This document shows, in pieces, positions 34,642 through 46,273 of a stretch of 64,000 nucleotides of DNA. The notes under the pieces are model-generated. The model saw only the letters and a list, made by a program, of their open reading frames with translations. It was not told the origin of the DNA and did not search any database. How positions within the stretch are numbered: position 1 is the stretch's first letter; each line of letters begins with the position of its first letter. The position numbers and the translations under genes are program-made. Location of the stretch: assembly GCF_026210795.1 (NCBI RefSeq), contig NC_089460.1, positions 1,674,001 to 1,738,000 on the forward strand, in the 5' to 3' direction. The stretch is from Rhizophagus irregularis (lineage: Eukaryota; Glomeromycota; Glomeromycetes; Glomerales; Glomeraceae).

Positions 34642-35339
34642 TTAAAATAGGTTATAAACACCAGTTGAACAATATCAAATCAGAAACCAATCAGGTGACT
34701 GAATTCCATCCAATTAGTCCCTATTTTTTTTCAATTTTCATCAATCAGAAAACCTAATTACTGCCAAAAAATGGCACAAAAAAAGGATACTTGGATTTTA
34801 ATCAGAATATTCAATAGAGTACAATCAGGTATTAATAGTTACCAATAGGATATTTACTATTTAACATATTAGTATACCAATTGATAACTTTTTGATTAAA
34901 TATCAATATACTGATTGATTACTTTTCAATTAATTTATAACAATGCATTTTTATTTAAAATTATTTAAAACTTACATTAAAATTACAAAAATCAGAAATA
35001 CTAATTACTAAATTATTTACATTATTTGATAATTCTATATATATTTACAGGACTCTGATGAATAATACCAATATAACTCACAAACAGGTTTGTGTAGAGT
35101 TTATATGAAATTACTTTTTAAATCCATAAATTGAGTTTGCGTAGATCGGTCAATTTTGGGATAACTCACATATCACGTTTGCGTAAAGTTTATAAATATA
35201 TTGTATTATATGTTGATCAATTGTATAATGATAGTAGTATAAAAATTAAGTTGCACAACACCATTAAGGATGAGTCCGTAATATATTTCTAAAATTTGCA
35301 ATATTACGGATTTTGGTAATTAATTATATATAGTAACAA

Positions 35340-35810
35340 AAAGTAATGCATTTTGCATTATTTTAACAAACTGCACTACTTTAACAAAAAATGGTGAATT
35401 TCGCACCATTTTATTAATATTTTAATAGAAAAAAGTGTGAAATGCACAATTTTAATAAATAATTAGTGAGTTTCATATCATTTTATTAATATTTTAATAT
35501 AAAAAAGTGCAAAACGCACCTTTTTAACAAAAAATGGAGAGTTTTGCACCATTTTATTAATATTTTAATAGAAAAAGTGTGAATAAATACACCATTTTAA
35601 CAAATAAATGGAAAGTTTTGTACCATTTTATTAATATTTTAATAGAAAAAGTGCAAAATGCATCATTTTAATGAATAAATGGAAAGTTTTGCACCATTTT
35701 ATTAATATTTTAATATAAAAAAGTGCAAAACACACTATTTTAATATAAAATGGTGAGTTTTGCATAATTTTATTAATATTTTAATAGAAAAAATGTGAAA
35801 TGAATTATAT
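35340..35810. repeat. 72-bp tandem satellite, about six copies
   Basis: The core ATTTTATTAATATTTTAATA starts at about 35408, 35480, 35551, 35625, 35696 and 35767, a period of 71-74 bp. Between cores are paired motifs of the type TGGTGAGTTTTGCACC and GTGCAAAATGCAC that can fold on each other. The array lies in the gene-poor region and resembles a minisatellite. Confidence 0.85.
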
Positions 35811-35920
35811 TAGTAACAAAAATTTTTTTGAACTAAGATTTGGATTTACGTAGCATTACTATGAAAAAAAAGTTGCATAGAGTTAATAGTAAATGCATGC
35901 CGATCATTTGTGAGTTATAT

Positions 35921-36013
35921 AGCATAGCGGACATCCCTATTTTATCACAATTTTGTTGATCATTTGTTGATCATTTGTGTGATCTTATCACATAATACAA
36001 GTGCTGTCCGTTA
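35921..36013. repeat. Short AGCATAGCGGACAT element remnant
   Basis: It starts with AGCATAGCGGACATCCCTAT and the subterminal GATCATTTG repeats of the 45296-49843 family. A degraded opposite end (GCTGTCCGTTAT) lies near 36003-36013. No target duplication is clear. Confidence 0.5.
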
Positions 36014-38889
36014 TTTATCAACAAATAACAGGGAAAAATTTTAGTTAATATACATGGCAAAATAAAATAAAATAAATAATTTACTTTTATATTTTCAAGA
36101 TCTAAATAAAAAGATTTTGTTTTTTTATTAAAAGTCCATTAATAACAAATAATTAGCTAAATTCTCTATAAGTAAAAAACCTGTATTATAGGCTGAAACC
36201 CTGTATTATTTTTTTTGTAAATTATATATGATAAAAGGAATGTTTATGCAAAGTTTTAAGTTTTGGCCTTGCATATTCGGCTCTGGCCATCAATTTTTGT
36301 CCAGTGATCAGCCAAAATTTCAAATTATCACATATTAATAATATAGTATACAAAAATTAAAGAATTTATACGTAAAAGATAAAAAGCCTTCTATTATATA
36401 ACTAATTTATTAAAACTCTAAACCAGTTTCCTATCTATAAGATTACTCCTATACCCTACTATTACCTTATAAAATTCACTTATATCCTTCAATAATAGTT
36501 ATTGAATTATATAGAATCACTATTTCATAAGGCTTAAGTAAATACTTTTACTAAAAAAAATAAGAAAGATTATATTATATTTGTATATTTTTGTATTATT
36601 ATATACCTTCCAAAATACTCTGTTTTATATCTTATATTTAATAAATACTATTTATAAATATTTAATAAATACTTTGATAAACATTATAATGGAAGGTTAA
36701 GATCGTTCCTAAAAAAAATTTGAAAATGGATCATTAGTAATATTTACTAATATTTCTAATTTAAAAAATTTTTCCTTCCCCTTCTTTTCTATTTACCTTC
36801 TGAAATATTTCATTAGTTCTGAAGTGTCTTAAGAGTCCTACAATAAAAAAAAGTAATGGAACATTAGTAATGTTAACTAATATTTCTAATTTAAAAAAAT
36901 ATATCCTTATCCTCCTTTTTATTTACTTTCTACGATGTTTTATTTTACAAAGATATAATGAAAATTTTACTTTGATTTTTTAAATGTGTTATGTATTTTA
37001 TAAGTGATATGACTCAATATAATTAATAAAAAAAATTAATTGTTTTAACATTTTAAGAAAATATACTTAAAGTTCTTTAAACAATCAAATAAAATGAATT
37101 ATAATATTTATTAATATATATTAATAAAAAATTACTAAAAACACTATAAATTATTAAATCAGCTATAAATTGCTATAATTTTATTATATTCATAAAATAG
37201 TTAAAACTAACTATTATTCTGGTTTAAATCCTATAGTAATGCAAGTATTAAACAATTTGCAATATAAGTATAATGGTAAAATATCAGGAATAATGTGATA
37301 TTTTTATATTTGTTATTTATTTAAGAAACTTTTTAAATATATTCTAAAATATTTTTTGAAGAATAGATTTAAAATTTGTTTACTTGCCAGTATTTTATAC
37401 TATTAATATAAAAAATCAAAAAAAAATTTAATTTTTTTACTTATTAGTTCTATATTAAAAGAGATTTAAATTCATCTAAAAGAAAGAAAAGAAAATAAAA
37501 ATAGTAATGATCATTAATATAAAAAAAATTGATTCTTTTTACTTATCAGCAGTTTTATGTTTAGAAAAATTCAAAAAAAAATACCTAAAAAATAAAAAAA
37601 AATAAACAATTAGTAAAAATAAAAAAAGGTTGATTTTTTTTTTTACTTGTTAAAAGTCTCTATTTTAAAAAAGAAAAAAAATGAAATATTAATTAATATT
37701 TAATGTTTTATTGAAATTAACACATATTTTATAAATTTACATATATTATTATCCTGTCAATGATTAAAGCTAACTGAAAAATTTCAACACTTTAACAGGT
37801 TAATTAGAGTTTAACTTAATAGGAGAACTTTAAGTTGATTGCGTGAAATAACATTGGATATTCAGTTAAAAAAAATAGGTTTTTATCAAAATAATGTAAA
37901 ATTTTAGATACAACAAAAAATATAGATAATCTCTTAGTTGCAAAATTAACTATTTTGAATTATATTACTGGGAATAATACTCTTTTCATATAATTCGAAA
38001 ACTACAATATGATTCTCAACTATCCATAAAGACTAACTGTAAAACTAACAAGCTATTCCTTCAATTTGGTAAAATCCTATTACTATTTATAATAAAATAA
38101 AAATTAAGAATATTTAATAAAATAAATAAATATAATAAATAAATAAAATAAATGAGATAAAATAAATATATCAAATAAATAAAATATAACAAATAAAATA
38201 AATAAAATTAATAAAATAAATAAATCAAATATATTAAATTTATCAGATTTATCAGATTTATCAAATAAATCAAGAAAATCAAGAAAATTGAAAAAATCAA
38301 GTGATATCTATAAAATTGATCTACATAAAAATTACTGCACCACATTTCTACTTTAACAGTATTATGTATAGAAGAATAAGAGATTAAAAAGAAAGTAAAA
38401 AGAAGTAAAGAATATATATTTGGAAAAAAAATTGATAATTAATTAATATTATATTATATAATAAAAATTTCTTAATAAAAATTTTTAAGGATTTAATAAT
38501 TTATAAAATTCTTAAAGATCTTTATAATTTATTGAAAGATTTTTAAAGAATCTACAAATTATCAGATTTTTAAAAATTCTAAAATATTTTAAAAAATTCT
38601 TAGGGATTTACATTCAAAAAAAATTACTGATGTGTATATTTCTAAAGAATATTATCAGTTTATTATCTCAAAATAATTACTAAAAATCAATAATATAATT
38701 AATATAACTATAAATTACTTGGAATATTTTTACTTATTCTTTTGGATATTATCAATAATAATTAAGATGATATTTGTAGACAGGTAATCTCACTAGATCC
38801 AGTATTTATATATTTATAACAGCTTATAACCTTGATCAATTAATTGAGTAAAATAATGGTCAGTAGTGATAATAGTAATATCAATAAAA

Positions 38890-39948
38890 GGGTTGATCAC
38901 CCTTGGCTCATTGGTTAGTCCGTGAGCCCCTTGTGAAGCCTGAGTATATGGTAAGGTCGCAGGTTCAATTCCACCGATCACGGAAATAAAAGAATTTTAC
39001 TGCAGATACTACTACCAATAGTGTGAAGGTACAGAGATTAGACTGCATCATAGTGAATTAGTATGTACTGGTTGGCGTCAACAAAGGGTCATGGTGTCCT
39101 CCTAGCGTTCCCTATGAGGCCATTGAGAAGCCTATTGTCCTATCTGGATAGTCACTGCTTGCATACCATCTGGGTAAGCTCATGTCTTGGTGGTCACTCT
39201 ATGATACCACTAAGGGTGTGGTAAACTTTACTGTGAGGTTTACTACGCTAGATGGTCCTCATAGATGATAAAGTCTTAAGTGCAATGTTTTAGCAATAGT
39301 TTACCTTCTAATAGGTTTAGACTGATTGGAGACGTTCGTAGACTCACAGGTATATAAGGTTCTAAGGTAAGGTTCGATTCCTCAGTGAATTTGACGTACT
39401 GGCGATGATGCAATAAGCTGGGTTGACTTATAATAAAGGGATGATCCCAGTACCCTTAGCAGCTTACTGTCCTGGTAGTCATTACTATACTACCAGAGGA
39501 TTTACAACTATGGTAGGCTGGTATGGTAATCGCGCCTGTAGTAAAAGGGGCTTTGGTGGGCGCCATATTAGTAGTCTTAAGATTGCAGCACCTTCTGCCT
39601 AACCATCATGAAAGGATTTTTAGATGTCTGCTCCGTTATATCTGCCGTACGTGGATGGTTGTTCGCTTGACAGCGCTGGTGGGTAGCGTAAGCTGTGTCA
39701 TGCCAAATCCTGCTGTAAGATCCAGTACGTATTGTGGGTATAAACTTGGGTTGTCTTTTCGGTGTGGTATATAGGGAGTAGAAGGGATGAACGTCCAGTT
39801 CTTACAAATAATTAAAGTAGGTTGTTTGGTTATCGTCAGCGAGCGGTAGGAGTGCATTACCGCAACTGGTGTTGTAGTACTCCCTCCATGTATTTCTGGT
39901 GGGTCGGCTATACTGATGTCTTCAAAACATAAAAAAAAAAAAAAAAAA
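38890..39948 (+). mobile_element. Long tRNA-headed SINE-like retroposon with poly(A)
   Basis: A perfect 16-bp target duplication AGTAATATCAATAAAA flanks the unit (38874-38889 and 39949-39964). The 3' end is an 18-A tail, so it moved by retroposition. The head is tRNA-like: a D-arm GGCTC...GAGCC around ATTGGTTAGTCC, and a B box GGTTCAATTCC at 38962. The 1-kb body is visibly richer in G/C than the flanks and has no credible reading frame. A second B-box-like GGTTCGATTCC lies at 39371. Mobilisation probably depends on a LINE with a poly(A)-type 3' end; the LINE at 11830 ends differently and is not the obvious partner. Confidence 0.8.
38903..38972 (+). promoter_or_regulatory. Internal RNA polymerase III promoter (A and B boxes)
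   Basis: A-box-like TTGGCTCATTGGTTAG begins at 38903 and B-box GGTTCAATTCC spans 38962-38972. Spacing and order match tRNA genes and tRNA-derived SINEs. No intact cloverleaf with a clear anticodon arm could be drawn, so a functional tRNA gene is not claimed. Confidence 0.65.
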
Positions 39949-39964
39949 AGTAATATCAATAAAA

Positions 39965-41212
39965 TATTCAAATTATTCAAGAAATATGGCAAATTATAAA
40001 GTAACAAGGATCTTGTTTTGGGAAAAACAAATAAAAAAAAGAAATTTTAATCGGAAAAAAATATTACAAATCATATAACAAATCTGCAATTTGATAGATA
40101 AGTATTATCATAGATTATTACCAGCTAGCCCAATAGTTATATTAAAATTACAAGATCATTTTACTACTTAAATTCAAAATATCAGTATATCATATATAAT
40201 GTTTAAAAGTAAAATAAAAATCTAATTGATGAGAATAACTTGTGTAGTGCTAATTTGATTACATTTCAGGTTTTAAATGTTTCTTTTGCACAAGTTAAGA
40301 AAGTACAAGTAGGATTTTACTTACTTATAATAAAGATTACTGTAGATAATTGGCCCTTTACTAATAATTTTTACCTTACTTTTTTCTTAAATTCTATTGG
40401 TTAATTAGCTAAAAAGAAAAAAAAATCATAACAATATAACATAAAATTTCTTTTTATAGTAGGATCTGCAAAGAATTTTATATATAATTTTTACCTTAGG
40501 CTTGGAGGTGACCTATCTTATAAGTAAGCGGGATCCTGTACAAGTATACTTGAGTATATATTGCAAACAAATTAATAGTAAACTGAATAGTTCTAAGGCT
40601 TTTCAGTGCAATTTGTGCAAGGTGGAGATGGATTGGATGCAAATAAGATGAAGAATATCTTACTTATTAAATTGTTAATAAAAGGAACTTGAACCCATAT
40701 GGAATACAATATGACTAATACTGTTTATTCATGTTGGATTCAATTTCAAAGGATTAGATCCAAATGGAATGCATCATTGTTATTTTCTATTTATACAGCC
40801 AATAGACCATAAAATAATGGTAAATTTTGTATAAAAGCTATTAATATTATTAGATGGTAATGATTTAATTAACTTTTAAAATTTTGAATATAAGTCAAAT
40901 TTAAAGAATTCCCAAAAGGATGATATAAATCAAATTTGTAAGAATGGAAACATCCATGTGAATTAACTTTTTTCTTGATAAATATATTGCTTGAGAATTT
41001 CAATCTTTGACATGATTAATAGAAAAGATAGTAAAGATTAAATATATTTAAAAATATTAGAGAATTAATTTTGGAAGTAGTTCATAAAATATATAAGCAT
41101 ATATAACTCTGTTTCTGAGAAGCATGAAAATAGAAAAAAGTGAAGATTTCATATTTCGCTAGTAATAATTGCATAATTCAATTAATTGTTAAACATAAAT
41201 ATTTTGTAATAA
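39965..41212. other. AT-rich intergenic DNA with one MITE
   Basis: Apart from the element 40311-40537 no gene or repeat is supported. The right end holds the 3' flank of PAAF1. Confidence 0.4.
40311..40537. mobile_element. Intact AGGAYCC-type MITE (8-bp TSD)
   Basis: The 227-bp element has ends AGGATTTTACTTACTTATAA and the complement of AGGATCCCGCTTACTTATAA. The perfect 8-bp target duplication GTACAAGT lies at 40303-40310 and 40538-40545. The interior matches the outer element 53902-54747 in inverted orientation and the decayed copy at 17258. Confidence 0.88.
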
Positions 41213-43251
41213 TTAAAATCCTCTTAAACTCCCATCTCTCCCAGCTGCATATATAAACTTCCCATTATTTATTTCTCGAATAGAATATATTGGATCCACA
41301 TCAAAACCGATAAATTCTTGTGACGCTTGAGAGATATTGCTTGTCAAGACGGTCGGAATTTGGAATGCAGAACCGTCACCTACAAAATTCAAAGTTACTG
41401 TCAATCACACACCAATATGCACATATGTATATTAAACGTACCTTGACCAATTAAAAGGTCACCCGTCTCTTCGATGAAAACCAAATCATAGATTGCTGAA
41501 TCATTTCTTTGAATTGCAAACAGATCTCTACTAAAAATGAAAAATATATAAGTAATATTTATAAATTATCAAATATAGTAATGTTTACGATTATAATATA
41601 TACTTTATATTCCGAATATCAAAAACTTCAATAACCCCTTCAGCAGATCCGACAGCGAAAAGGTTATGTTTGGATGAATAGGCGCAAGAGTGCAAAGGTA
41701 CATTTCGATACGACTTTGTGGTGAATGCCTAAAAAACAAATTTGATTACGACATTTACATTCATAATAAGAAAACAGTATCAAAATATATACATACCTCT
41801 TCCTTGCTCATTAGATCAATTCCATTAATACTACCATCTTCTAACACGCATATTACGAGCTTATCATCTGTTGCTACCTCACGTGAATCTAAAAAAGAAT
41901 AAAATTAAATAGAATAAAATATACGAGAAAATAATTTATTCGCAACGTCATAACTTCTTGATCTTACCCATTTCACTGTTAGATTTTCTTTCGATAATGG
42001 ATTCAGAAGGAAACAATCCTATAGCAATCTTATTGACAGCACAGGTATAATTTCCCATAGTACGTATAATACTAGACGAACCTCAATTATTTACAAAATA
42101 TTAAACACTCTGACTTGGAAGGCAAATTCGAAATTAGAGGAAAAATATTATCGTATAAATACCACATTCCCATAATCGAATAGTCCCATCTCGTGCTGAG
42201 GCTGTTCATTGAATTAATATAATATTAATATCAACTTTTTAAATACGATATAACGAAAAAATAAACTTACACAGAACATTTCTGCCCTTGTCTATTATGG
42301 CTGAGTCGGTCACCCCTTTAGTGTGTCCTTTAAAAGTAACCGGATTACTTCCATCCAATGCTGACCAAATTCGTAATTGAAAATCTGATGCACCACTTAG
42401 TATCACTATAAGTATAAATAAATATAGTTATGGAAATCAACAAGTTACAAGAATTAGTAGAATGTATTATAATTTCTGAGTACCTTGCCCGGAAGGAAAG
42501 AAACGACAAGTAGTAATATCAGCAACGTGCCCTTTCAATTCTCTCTATATTAGGATGATCTAAAAAATGAGCAAGTGTCATGAAGTGTGGATTAGAACAA
42601 ATTTATATTACTTACCCTTACACTCCCATCACTTGTGTCACCTACTTTCAGTAATCCGTCATTGTCACCAGTAACGAATAATCCACCACCAGGCGAAATA
42701 TCCATTGATTTGATCTGTTTAAACAAAAGAAAGAAAGATAATTAAAATTAAACTAAATAAGTTATATGTTTTAAGTACTACTTACAGCAGAATTATGTAT
42801 CTTAAAGGTAGCTTTTGTTCCTTTGATAATTGTTTTTGTAATTCCGAGTTCCCCACAGGAAACATAAAAAGAATACTAAATTATTTTCAATCGTTATTCG
42901 GAAAATATACGACGTAGTCAAAAAGAAATAAGTGAAACTTGACAAGCACATTGGTTATTTTTTCAACTACAATACCATCCTTTCCAGTGAGTTCCACAGA
43001 ATGAGATTCAACAAAGCTTTTTTTAACCTGAACAGACCCATGAATTGACGCGGATCCTAGAAATACTTTACTTTAAATAATGCGTAAAGAATTATGTATA
43101 ATTGACTATGGGCGGTACCTTTACGATAACACGACACCCAAAAAGACTCGGAAACAACTGTTCCACGAAGAACATCGGAAATCACTTCCACCCAGTCCGA
43201 CTGTACAGTTACTTGAGGAATGTGAATTGGGTTATTGATTTCGTTTGGCAT
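41213..43251 (-). CDS. PAAF1: Proteasomal ATPase-associated factor 1 (PAAF1/Rpn14-like)
   Basis: A 416-aa WD40 protein in twelve exons on the minus strand: 43251-43119, 43056-42950, 42875-42786, 42714-42616, 42544-42484, 42405-42271, 42201-42163, 42081-41968, 41888-41797, 41728-41604, 41530-41442 and 41379-41213. Every phase joins. PAAF1/Rpn14 is a chaperone that binds proteasomal Rpt ATPases during assembly of the 19S base. Family-like landmarks: VQSDWVEVI near the N-terminus, IKSMDISPGGGLFVTGDNDG, RRELKGHVADITTCRFFPSG, GASDFQLRIWSALDG, FKGHTKGVTDSAIIDKGRNV, SSARDGTIRLWECG, and the final D-DPIYSI...YAAGRDGSLRGF. The chosen start is MPNEINNP; an in-frame upstream ATG at 43296 would add 15 residues. 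Exceptionally short exons (39 nt) are present. Confidence 0.88.
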
Positions 43252-44308
43252 TTTTTTCGTTAACAGTAAATTTTTTACAAAATTCCATAATTCCATCTTA
43301 TCAGCTGGCTATTTTTGATGGTTGTCGGCCAAAAGTCACGTGGAGGCAGAAAATTCGGGACAATTTCACTATCACGTGACATTTGGCCCGCATTACATAA
43401 CACCAACAAATTTTCGGGGGAATCTTAACCTATTCCAGGGGTTTATGCTCTTTATCCTGGTAAAATTAACTACAGTTAATTAACCATAGTTCAGTAATTA
43501 ACCTCTATCTCTATGGACTGTGCCACTGATCTATTGTTTATTGTATGTATACTACCATATTTCATTGGTTAAAATTGATGTTATTATTAATGGATATATA
43601 TCATGAGCATCCTTAATTTACATATCATATGTATAATATTAATATATCAGATATACCAGTGTCTGAAATTCAAATTTTAAATCATGTGCAGAATGCATAC
43701 ATTAGAGATCCTGGGCGAAACCAAAATATTTAGTCATTTGACTAAACTGAAATAGTTTAGACATTTAAAATTAAAAGACGAAATGCCAAAATTCAATATT
43801 CCATAATATTTCCATGGATTTTTTATAGATTTCCATGGATTTTTAATTATAATAATTACTTATAAAAAAAAAATAATAAATTTATATTAAAATATAATAC
43901 TTTTTAAAGGAATTTATAAAACTGTTTTATGTATAATATAATTTAATATATTTTTATAATAAAATTATAATTTTATATAATTAAAATTTAAACTTAAAAA
44001 ATATTACTATATAGTTTAGTCAATGACGAAGATAAAACTAGTTGGTGACAAAACTGAAATTTTTGGCAAAAAGAGTTTAGCCAGGTATCACTAGCACACA
44101 TTATTTGAAATTTTTATGTTGCAATTTCTAAATAATGTGCAAAAAGCATTTTTTTGTGCATAATTTATTTTCCAATAAATGATACTTAAAATTTATAAAA
44201 AATACGTGAAATTGTAAAAACCTTTATTATATTATAAGTTTATAAAAACACCAATAAAACACCATTATTCTTATGTTATAAGATAAAAAATTCAAACATT
44301 ATTAGTAT
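43252..44308. other. Intergenic DNA, possible hAT 3' flank
   Basis: It holds the promoter side of PAAF1 and then AT-rich DNA. A small palindrome TTTAGTCATTTGACTAAA lies near 43731 and a related TAGTTTAGTCAATGAC near 44015. These may be subterminal repeats of the hAT element whose transposase remnant starts at 44309. No clean terminal repeats could be set. Confidence 0.35.
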
Positions 44309-45286
44309 TTACTTGACGTACATATTCATTTTTTCATTGATTAAATGCTTTATCCCAATTAAAATCTTCAATATTATCAGAAGTATTGTTAAATGCATAT
44401 CTAATGTTTCAACATTTAACTTATTACATAATCTAGTTTTTGTTAACTTGTGTTGAGAAAACACTCTTTCTACATTTGCATTCAAAAGTAGCACAAATAG
44501 AACAATATTAACCAAAATATTAATATTAGAAAATTGATTTTTAAATTGAGAACAAGTACTCCAAACATGATGCCATCCCTCAATTATTATATTATAATTT
44601 TTCATCAATTTCATGTATTTAACCATCTGCCATTCCTTTTTACATTCTGAACTATTAATTAATGGCTGAACTATTATACCATTTGATTTATGTTTTTGAT
44701 TTCCAAAGTATTCACATAATAATTTAAGTTTTTCTATTCCATATAAAGATAATACACTTTTTTGTAATGGTAGTTTTTTTGGATCTAAAATTTTTATAGA
44801 ATCATATAAATCATTATGTGAAAAATGGGCTTGTAAGCTTTGAACAATTGCCTTTGCAAAATAAACAATATCATCTGATATATAATTATTATAAAATGGG
44901 TTTTTTTGTAAATATTGCTGTAAATTTGTTTTATATATAGGTGGTTGATTATTAATACTGATGAATTGAGTTTTTATTATTGCTATAGTAGCATCTAATG
45001 AAGATTTAACTTTTAACAGAGAAATAATATCTTGTTAGAATGTTTTACCTAAAATAGTGAGAAGATATGTTAAATCTATCATATACATCGTTGAGATTTT
45101 AAATTTAGCATCTATCAATTCTAATAATTTTTTAGCCTAATCCCTATCTTTTTAATAATCACTAGCATTTAGATTGTCAAAATTTAAAGTATTAATTATT
45201 GAATCCAAAATTTGATATAAATTTTTAACTACATTAGATAAAGATAATTAACGTGTATTGATAATATTTAATATTGCCAACTGTGA
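44309..45286 (-). pseudogene. hAT transposase C-terminal part (decayed)
   Basis: The minus strand reads through several stops from 45286 downwards: SLDATIAIIKTQF, LQAHFSHNDLYDSIKILDPK, LPLQKSVLSLYGIEKLKLL and GIIVQPLINSSECKKEWQ. An intact stretch ends in NANVERVFSQHKLTKTRLCN with KLNVETLDMHLTI. This last block is the hAT C-terminal dimerisation region (A-x-x-ER-x-FS...LR...L). The N-terminal continuation lies beyond the inserted element, at 49853-50020. Confidence 0.75.
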
Positions 45287-45369
45287 ATTATCATTAGCAT
45301 AGCGGACATGCTTATATCACCATGCCAATCATTTTGCTGATCATATATATTTTTCAAACTTCAATAAAC

Positions 45370-45510
45370 AATATCTCGAAATTCAGTCATCCAATTTTGA
45401 TAAAGTTGTGCTCATTGGATTCGCCTCATCGAGACGAGTCAAATGGTGGTATTTTCATTAATTTTGGATCACTAGATGCCAAGATATTCACGATTTTGTA
45501 TTTCTATTAT
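45370..45510. repeat. Left palindromic module of the 4.55-kb element
   Basis: AATATCTCGAAATTCAGTCATCCAATTTTGAT faces its near complement around ATTTTGGATCACTAGATGCCAAGATATT. Between them lies a smaller palindrome CTCATCGAGACGAG. The wording matches the MITE hairpin at 11631-11791. Confidence 0.7.
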
Positions 45511-45704
45511 GAATTATCACATTATATAAAATCGGCCGATCTGGCTTGGCTACACCGATATACATTCGGCCGGGCTATAAAAATTGATAAATTTAAGTTT
45601 TTTAACGATATAGAATAAAATAATAAACCTTATTCATTACTAAAATTGATATTTATTAATTTTATATATAAATTTTTAGTATTTAATTAGGAAATTTACT
45701 ATTT

Positions 45705-46040
45705 TTAGACTTTAAAACTTTGTACAAAGCCACAGACTTTTAAGCCAACTCTGAAATTTTCATCATATATTTGTTAACCATTTAGAAATATATGGTGAAA
45801 AAATGGCATCCTAATTCGCTTGAAACCAAAAGTTACCTATATACTATATTTAGTCAATTTTAATAAATTTGCAATTTTAAGACTTAAAGTTTTGTACAAA
45901 GCCACAGACTTTTAAGCCAACTTTGAAATTTTCATTATATATTTGTTAACCATTTAGAAATATATGGTAAAAAAATGGCATTCTAATTCGCTTGAAACCA
46001 AAACTTACTTATATGTTATATTTAGTCAATTTTAAGTAAT
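45705..46040. repeat. Two-copy tandem repeat, period 172 bp
   Basis: TTTGTACAAAGCCACAGACT occurs at 45719 and 45891, each followed by the same approximately 140 bases (TTTGTTAACCATTTAGAAAT, GCTTGAAACCAAAA) with a few differences. It lies in the 5' non-coding part of the 4.55-kb element. Confidence 0.85.
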
Positions 46041-46273
46041 ATATGATTATTTGATTTTAAAACTTTATATATTTTCTAAAATTTATTTTTGTTTACTATT
46101 TTAAAAATATAAGATAAAATTAATTATTTTAAAAGTTTTCTATGTGTTATATTTAATCAGTTTTTTTATAAATAGACAAAAAAATTGCTTTAGCAAAATT
46201 AGAAAATCCAATCCAATTTAAAATAAAAAAACAATATTTTTTTAAATACTTTCATAATTTTTAATTATAAAAA

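Larger units (their letters stand above)
33700..38873. other. Long gene-poor AT-rich region
   Basis: No protein-coding gene is supported over about 5 kb. It contains a CTAGGGATGTTA inverted-repeat element (34172-34641), a 72-bp satellite (35340-35810), a short AGCATAGCGG derivative (35921-36013), and AAATA microsatellite sequence near 38095-38240. The remainder is low-complexity AT DNA. Confidence 0.45.

Noticed and set aside
38890-38985. A functional tRNA gene
   Set aside because: A and B boxes and a D-arm are present, but no acceptor stem and anticodon arm pair properly. The sequence is the head of a retroposed unit with poly(A) and target duplications.
39523-40007. Protein-coding frames in the G/C-richer block at 39.5-40.0 kb
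   Set aside because: Both strands give short frames without recognisable motifs, and the block is the body of the SINE-like unit.
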